Assembly (NCBI RefSeq): GCF_000264995.1
Contig: NW_006767435.1
Span: 719,677 to 783,676 of the forward strand
Direction of reading: 5' to 3'
Length of the DNA stretch: 64,000 nt
Source of the DNA: Punctularia strigosozonata HHB-11173 SS5
Lineage: Eukaryota > Basidiomycota > Agaricomycetes > Corticiales > Punctulariaceae
In this document: positions 58,000 to 64,000 of the stretch, piece by piece
Numbering within the stretch: the stretch's first letter is position 1
Layout: each line of letters starts with the position of its first letter
The notes under the pieces: generated by a model
What the model was told of the DNA's origin: nothing
Seen by the model: only the letters and a program-made list of their open reading frames with translations
Database searches by the model: none
Program-made: the position numbers and the translations under genes

Positions 58000-58720
58000 A
58001 GCGGAGGCGGATAAGGCGGAGGAGATCGACGGCGGACGAGGCGGGAGCGGAAGACGAGGGCGGCTTTGCGTGAGGGAGATGGCGGGAGCACGATCGTGCT
58101 CTCGGCAGCCACGTTCAACCTGTTCAACCTGTCCAACCCGTACAGCTTCAACTCTCTGAGCCGCCGGCCAGTACTTCGAGTCCCGCCAGCGTTGATCTTG
58201 AATTTGTTGCACCGTTGAACACCAGCGGTAGTGAGGCCACGAGCAGCAGTGACAAGGCACGCCAGGCCGAGCTTCCGTTCAGGCGTCGCGTCCAGCAGCC
58301 CCTGAACGTCGCGATCGCGGATTCTGATCCCGCCGCGCATTCCTCATTGGGCCGCCCCTGTTGATGTCGGAGTGCCTGCTTTGGAATATCCCGTCGTTTG
58401 GTTCCAACCCAAAGACCCAAGTATCCCACTGTCTCATCACATGTTGTCATTTCCGCGCATTGATGGAGGTGTTGTGCTCGTCCGGTCCGCGAGGACCGTT
58501 GATAGTCGTATTGGTATTGGCCAGACGCCGAAAGCGCACTGGGCAATAGAGCTGATGACTCCGTATTGCGCGCGGCCCCAGGAGTGCCTCCCCTTATTGT
58601 GTTGAGCGGAACATCTGAGTATTTTCCCGTCGCGGACCAAGGCGAACCGCCCATCTCAGTGACTGATATGGCCTACCAGAAAGAAAAAAGAATATAACGC
58701 ATCCCGAGCTTCGCAGCATG
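58000..58720 (+). pseudogene. Coding-like but disrupted sequence, possible decayed gene
   Basis: Three + strand stretches in different frames look like protein: one with VDLEFVAPLNTSGSEATSSS and FRRRVQQPLNVAIADS, one with VGVPALEYPVVWFQPKDP, and one with VPPLIVLSGTSEYFPVADQG. They are adjacent, but I find no introns to join them. This would fit a host gene broken by frameshifts. No family is recognised, and an open frame on the opposite strand is an alternative. Low confidence. Confidence 0.28.
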
Positions 58721-61700
58721 GGTTCAGGTGGTCGAGTAAGATGCTTCGCCTCGTATATAAGTACCACCACACCCAGCCGTGCTTCATCTCGAGGAAAGAT
58801 TGCATGAGTCGTTGACAGATTTCGGGACTGGCAGGAGAGTGAACTCATAGACGACGAAGGTACTCAATTATGCAAGAGCATGTGATGGAGCGTAGACAAA
58901 CAAGTCTTCAGAACCTGCAGGAGACTTGGCCATATATTGCTTGTTGACTTGATGATGAGTCGCAGGAGCTGTAGCCAGCTGGTAGAAGAATGTAGAGTGA
59001 CGCTCGTTACACGTATGTTGGTCTCACGCCCTCACTATCCCCTATCGTCGATGTGAACGACTGTCTTCATGCACTGCGCAACTAGTCTGACTGGGGAGAC
59101 CACGTTGTCAGCGATGATGGATATTCCTGTCGTTTCTCTGCGAACCGAGGCTTCCGAAGGTTGCAGAGAATTACATACAACTCTTGGACAGGTCTCGCAT
59201 CGTGTCCGACATGCAGCCCTCGTATCAGTATCGCACTACGGAGAACCGGGGTGATTTGAACATGAAGGTACGTTATACGACAAAGATAGCCTTCAGATCT
59301 CGCGCAACGCTCATGTACTGTACCTGACCTAACTTGTGCGCAGACTTCAAGTCTGTCGGACATCGGACCTATGTGCAATCGCGCTTTGATGACGACGCAG
59401 GGTGATAGTGCGACGGTGAGTCTGCTTCCTCAACGAACAATTCCGAATTGACTGAATACTGAGGCACGCTTTCCGGAACTGATAAGTCTCCAGGACAAGA
59501 GCCTCTAGACGAGGTCACCGAGCAGAACCAGTCTATGCCCCAACGAGACGAGTCACGATGGGGAAAGACCGACGCCGATCAAAACAAGTCCCCAAGGATA
59601 AACGGAGCCGCTGCTGTGAAGGTTCGCCTGTCGGATAGTCATGCATATCATGTCTCATCAATGCCTTCCTTCCGTACAGATATCCAAAAGCAAGCTAAAT
59701 AGTGGAGGGGGCTGGAGTTACATTTACGAACGTTTGAAAGAGCACGACACTACGATGATTGACGGGTACACCGGAGACATAGATACATTGCTCGTATTCG
59801 TGCGCTTTCCTTCTTATCTCTGCCTAGCTCCGCCGCTGACGAGACCGCCAGGCCGGTCTTTTCTCCGCCGTGTTGACCGCGTTTCTGGTGGACACGTACC
59901 CCCATCTGCAGCCAGACAATACGCAACTCTCGGCTCAGGTCCTGCTCGACATCTCCCAGCAGCTTTTCAACCTCTCCAGAAACGAGATCGCTAATCCTTC
60001 CACTGTTTCGGTGACAGAGTTTCACGCGCCCACGTCGCTCGTTGTCATCAACTCCTTCTGGTTTGTTAGTTTGGTCGTGTCCTTGGCGTCCGCCCTTCTC
60101 GGTATCCTCGTCAAGCAATGGTTACGAGAATACATCCTCTGGACCACCGTCACCCCGATCCACTCCGCCATCAACCTTCGACAATATCGTTACAACCAGC
60201 TACAGCGCTGGAAAGTTCCAGAAATCGTCACCGGACTTCCCACCGTGCTTCAAGCCGCCGTCGTCCTTTTCTTCACCGGTCTCATAGCTCTACTCTGGCC
60301 CATCAACGAACGCGTAACCGTTGTCACAACCATCTTCATCGCGTTGTCTCTTTTCTTGTTCGTCTTGGCGGTTGTCCTGCCAATATTTTGTAAATCATGC
60401 CGCTACAAGAGCACCTTGGGATGGGCTTTTCTACCTCCCTTGCGTTCACTTCACAATGCGAAGTCCCGTGCTGCTGCGCAATTGAGCGATTGGCTATGGA
60501 AGATTCGCGGGAGTTCCGGTTGGTGGAGGCGCTTCTCTCTCGCGATGTGGCGGTTCTTCCAAGGACATACGCGGATTAGCCGAAAAATTGGCCTCTATGA
60601 TGGTTGGACGCATCGTGATCTGGACCTTCCAACGTTGAGACCCGGTGGCTTGCTCAGCGTCGCATGGAACTGTCGGTCGCTTCTGTGGGCGGCCGCCCAC
60701 GAAGAGCTGGATGACGAACTCATCGGGGCTTGTCTGGGTGACATACCTGTACCACAACCACAAGATGGGGCATACGCCGCACAACTGCATGTCGACCAGC
60801 AAGCACATCCGTACGATCGCTTGGGATCGTATGTGATTTCCGTTTTGGGGACCCTTGGCGAATCGTACAACGTTGATAACGTCCTGGAGCACGTTTTCAG
60901 GTGGCGGGATCACCCTTGACCAGGTCAAGTCAACATAACCTTCTCCTTCGATGAAAGTCGTCTCAGCTCCGCCCTAAATGCGATGAATAATACCCAAGTG
61001 CGGATCATGGGCAAGCTCCTAGGATCCGAACTTCTGACCGTCATCGACGTGGATGCGCCGTCCGGCATGTACATGGACACCCCATTTACCAGAAAAGATA
61101 CCAAACATCTAATCTTCTACTCGCTATGCATGCTGCGATTGATCTATGCACGATATACCGGGTTCCTCCCAGAATACTTGAAGATTTGCATCCGGATGCT
61201 ATCCTCTGACAGGCAGATTCAAGTCCCAAAACTTCAGGAGACGATAAGCCATGCTGCCCTTGCCGTCTCACTGCTTGAAGAAGTCGATTGGACGTGTTGG
61301 AGCCGCCAAAATGGGATCATGGGTATGTGATTGGTTTCATGAGCCCCTCTAGGAATTGCTAACGCCCCACCAGATTTCCCCGTGCAACAAGCCCTAGATC
61401 TTTTAGAGTCTGCGTGTCGATTGAGCGACGAGAGCCATCGTCATCCAACCCTTTGCAGAAGAACCGCTTTTTGGGCCCTAGCAGGTGTTCTGTACGATTG
61501 GAATACTGAAACCACACCGGCTGCTTTAGAGGGTGGGATGAAATTGGCACTCAAGCGATTTGTCGCGGCCTTGGATCAGTCCGTGCTGTTGGAGCTTCAC
61601 CTACTTGACAATGGAGCAATGCCCGAACAACACTGCACGTGGTTGCACACGATCTGGCATAGGCTAGTTTGGTTCTCATTGCTCCACCGCGACATTGCTA

Positions 61701-61762
61701 CCTCCTCTCTCATCCCGCATATATTACAAGCACACGAAAAAGAAGTTACCGGTCGAGACATA

Positions 61763-61789
61763 CAGTGGCGTGCGAAAGTAGCCGAACGC
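61763..61789. repeat. Left terminal inverted repeat of the Tc1/mariner element
   Basis: 27 bp, identical in reverse complement to 63325-63351. Preceded by target-site TA. Confidence 0.96.
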
Positions 61790-62028
61790 CCCCCCCGTTC
61801 GTCGATATCTGCACCATACCAGCCGCACTCCGCCAGAACTCAAGTAAGGATAGTGTATATATATCGCGTAGCTACTCTAGAACATGTAGCTAGTGATATA
61901 AGAGAAGCTCCATGAGGTGAAATCACGTAGCAGGACATCCAAGACATGGGAGCACATGACTCAACTATCAAGTATGCGGGTGAAGGCTCGAAAAAATGAC
62001 AGAACGAACCAGAGAACACAAAAACAGT

Positions 62029-63045
62029 TCAGTACCGGGTGTGATAGCCTTTGGCCTTCTTAAGGGCAGCCACTCTATCTGGCATGGAATCGAAGAGCCT
62101 GGTAATGAAGCCCATATCCAACCCGGCCCACTCCTCCTGCAGTGCAATCCACAGTTCATCCGCATTTCGTGGTAGAGGGTCCCGGGCCCTGATTTTCCGG
62201 TCTAGATGGCGCCATGCATGCTCTATGATGTTCATATCAGGAGAAGAAGGCGGCCAAGGGAGTAATTGGATGTTATTGTCGATGAACCATTGCTTGGCCA
62301 TGCGGGAAGTGTGTTTCGGATCATTATCTTGAAGGAAAATGACATCGTTCGGGGCCAGCCCATAGTCGGTAAGTGTTCCCAGAAGGGACTGGTCTAGAAT
62401 CGAGCAATAGTTGGCTGCGTTCATGTTCCCGATCACACGGTGAAGGCGACCCGGTCCTTTGGATGTGAGGCAGCCCCAGACCATGACACTCCCACCCCCG
62501 TGTTTGACTGTCGCCGTGACATTCTGTGGGAGATATTCCTCCCCTGGACCCCTGCGGCAGTATTGCCTTCCATCCGACCCAAACAGGTTGAATTTGGACT
62601 CATCAGATGGAATGACAAGCTTCCAATCATCAGCTGTCCAATCTGCATGTTCATCTGCCCATCTCCTGCGCTTCCCAATGTGATTCTTGTTGAGATACGG
62701 CTTCCTGCGCCTAACCCTCCCTGGGAGACCAAGCTCTATGAGTCTTCGACGGGCTGTGGTGGGATGTACTGCTCTCCAGAGCTTCCGCTGGAGGTCTGTT
62801 GCATCTCGGGCCCGGCCTGTCCTGAGCCATATCTTCCCACAACGCAGAGATCTTGAGTCCAATTTGCGGGGGCGCCCAGATTTGGGTACAACACGGTACC
62901 AGTCCTTCGTATCTTTGAATTTCATCCAGTTCTCGTGAGCTGTAGAGACTGAGATGCCGAGTTGGGAAGCAATAGAGCGGAATGGCTTCCCAGAGTCCCG
63001 GAGCAGACAGACTGCCCTTCTCTTGGTTGGGGTGAGCGGTGCCAT
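62029..63045 (-). CDS. Tc1/mariner transposase (DD34E)
   Basis: Uninterrupted frame of 338 codons, the usual length. The N-terminal paired helix-turn-helix is at about residues 5-110 (RRAVCLLRDSGKPFRSIASQ, HPTTARRRLIELGL, GRPRK hook). The catalytic triad is complete. The first Asp is in IPSDESKFNLFGSDG. The second is in FLQDNDPKHTS. The Glu is in SPDMNIIEHAWRHLD, exactly 34 residues after the second Asp. No stop, frameshift or intron is seen. It acts in the nucleus, cutting at the 27-bp ends and inserting into TA. It looks functional from sequence; activity is not proven. Confidence 0.96.
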   Translation of the reverse strand: MAPLTPTKRRAVCLLRDSGKPFRSIASQLGISVSTAHENWMKFKDTKDWYRVVPKSGRPRKLDSRSLRCGKIWLRTGRARDATDLQRKLWRAVHPTTARRRLIELGLPGRVRRRKPYLNKNHIGKRRRWADEHADWTADDWKLVIPSDESKFNLFGSDGRQYCRRGPGEEYLPQNVTATVKHGGGSVMVWGCLTSKGPGRLHRVIGNMNAANYCSILDQSLLGTLTDYGLAPNDVIFLQDNDPKHTSRMAKQWFIDNNIQLLPWPPSSPDMNIIEHAWRHLDRKIRARDPLPRNADELWIALQEEWAGLDMGFITRLFDSMPDRVAALKKAKGYHTRY

Positions 63046-63324
63046 ATCCTGAAGGATACTGGAAAGGATTCTACAGAAAGTTTGAAGCTTATAGCGAGAG
63101 TAGTCGTTTGCGAGCGCAGAGGAGGAGATGGATGATACACGGCCTCATGTGGGTGCTCGGGACAGCCCGGCAGAAATCGTGCTGCCGCATGCCCATTTCT
63201 TGACGTACTACTCCCAGATTGTGCAGCCACATTCTCAGCTCTGTATATTAGGCATTCATAACTGTTTTTCAGCAGTGAGATACACTAGTGCGATGTAGTC
63301 AAGCATAACCACAAAAAACGGAGA

Positions 63325-63351
63325 GCGTTCGGCTACTTTCGCACGCCACTG
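63325..63351. repeat. Right terminal inverted repeat of the Tc1/mariner element
   Basis: 27 bp, identical in reverse complement to 61763-61789. Followed by target-site TA and then the resumed DUF6535 frame. Confidence 0.96.
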
Positions 63352-63743
63352 TACCACAGCATTTCTTCGATGCCTTCAATACTCGTTCTCGGGCTATTAG
63401 CCCAGATACGCCCAAGAATCTCAAGGCCCTTCACGCCTACTTCAACTACCCCACTGTACTGCACATCTCCGACAATTCAGATCGTGTTGCTCCGAAGTAC
63501 GCCTCGCCATCCCCTGCCCTCGTCGCGAATGAGCGGGAAACATTCCACGATGCCCCGCGGCTGGAGAGCCATAGAGACATAGCAAGTCATCCAGGTGAAG
63601 CATCCTCGGTGCCTGGGCCGCACGCTGATGTCACGATAACGCAGTCTCGAAGTGAGGGAGTAAAAGGTACAAGGATTTTCCACGATCGTGAAGCGGTCGG
63701 TGACAATACAACGCGCCTAAACCATAGGTATAACTATGTATGA

Positions 63744-64000
63744 TCGGAGAGACAACGACAACACCTCTCTCACACAATCTACAAGGCGCAGAGTACGCGC
63801 TCACCGAGAATCCTTGAAAGAATGGCATTATGAAGTGTTGATACTGTAAAGTACATCGAAAGCGCTATAATGGTCCATCGACGAGCGCATGCGTAATGCT
63901 CGCCCATTTTTAAGGTCGTCTTCTCCCATCTTTCCCGCACGACAGCCGGCGAGGGTAGACTCAGAACGCAGCGCCGCGCCCGGCCGTCTTGCGCGGGTCG
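63744..64000. other. Window end, no gene seen
   Basis: Sequence after the stop of the interrupted DUF6535 gene. The last 100 bases become GC-rich and may belong to the leader of a gene beyond the window. Confidence 0.35.

Larger units (their letters stand above)
61763..63351 (-). mobile_element. Complete Tc1/mariner DNA transposon
   Basis: A 1589-bp element bounded by perfect 27-bp terminal inverted repeats (61763-61789 and 63325-63351, beginning CAGTGGCGTGCGAAAG) and by TA on both sides (61761-61762, 63352-63353), the target duplication of this superfamily. It contains one intact transposase frame on the minus strand. Identical ends, an open frame and an undamaged flanking host frame all point to a recent insertion. 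Confidence 0.96.
59535..63743 (+). pseudogene. DUF6535-domain membrane protein gene interrupted by a Tc1/mariner element
   Basis: Exons 59535-59621, 59680-59799, 59852-60900, 60967-61322 and 61374-61762 read in frame. They give a DUF6535 start (KEHDTTMIDGYTGDIDTLLV spliced to AGLFSAVLTAFLVDTYP) and TM segments SLVVSLASALLGILVKQWL, LQAAVVLFFTGLIALLWPI and FIALSLFLFVLAVVLPIF. A long soluble C-terminal part follows. At the dinucleotide TA (61761) the reading enters the transposon and stops at 61915. Beyond the element (63354 on) the same frame continues open for about 130 codons (PQHFFDAFNTRSRAI...). Removing the element and one TA joins GRDI to PQHF without any frame change. The family is common in Polyporales and of unknown function. 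An earlier first exon is possible. Confidence 0.82.

Noticed and set aside
58148-58654. Minus-strand frame of 168 codons
   Set aside because: No domain, signal peptide or plausible composition; the opposite strand looks more protein-like, though broken.
1-64000. CRISPR arrays, rRNA, bacterial-type operons, LTR or other virus-like elements
   Set aside because: No regular spaced repeats, rRNA motifs, or reverse-transcriptase, integrase or capsid motifs were seen. The only mobile sequences recognised are DNA transposons.

Overview
The window reads as nuclear DNA of an Agaricomycete fungus, most likely a polypore. The genes are compact, with many 45-75 nt introns that carry GT...AG ends and CTNAC-like branch sites. 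Families seen here that I associate with Agaricomycetes or Polyporales include DUF6535, Rax2-like cortical proteins, F-box proteins and small secreted proteins of unknown function. Gene models were built by hand from reading frames and splice signals, and most exon sums were checked for frame.

Layout. 1-1400: AT-rich DNA and a truncated pogo-like transposase. 1983-6759: RPS18, a hypothetical protein, HAP2/NF-YA and a THO1/SARNP homologue. 6979-10199: three head-to-tail genes for signal-peptide, single-TM proteins. 10851-21388: a DNA replication, meiosis and microtubule block (CDC6, SPO11, a GCP5/6-like gamma-tubulin complex protein, DBF4). 21564-26083: three tandem nine-exon genes for one secreted family. 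27902-29790: a regulator with two Zn2Cys6 modules. 30166-34125: S-adenosylmethionine decarboxylase, a FAM210/DUF1279 mitochondrial protein and a coiled-coil protein. 35435-39484: an orphan gene, an F-box gene with an apparent frameshift, and a probable complex I accessory subunit. 39874-44348: Rax2-like protein ending in an SH3 domain. 44858-53047: REI1, a hypothetical TM protein, TAPT1/EMP65 and a MARVEL-like four-TM protein. 54547-57863: an F-box/LRR-like protein and a hypothetical protein. 59535-63743: a DUF6535 gene split by a complete Tc1/mariner element.

How it fits together. CDC6 (origin licensing) and DBF4 (activator of the Cdc7 kinase) lie within 11 kb. Both have an ACGCGT box and a CACGTGAC element in their upstream region, which suggests shared G1/S control. 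SPO11 and the GCP gene between them serve meiotic recombination and spindle nucleation. HAP2, RPS18, REI1, SPE2 and the complex I subunit are housekeeping genes. The two tandem triplets, the double zinc-cluster gene and the interrupted DUF6535 gene are the lineage-specific part and the most interesting. I found no rRNA, tRNA, CRISPR or retrovirus-like element.
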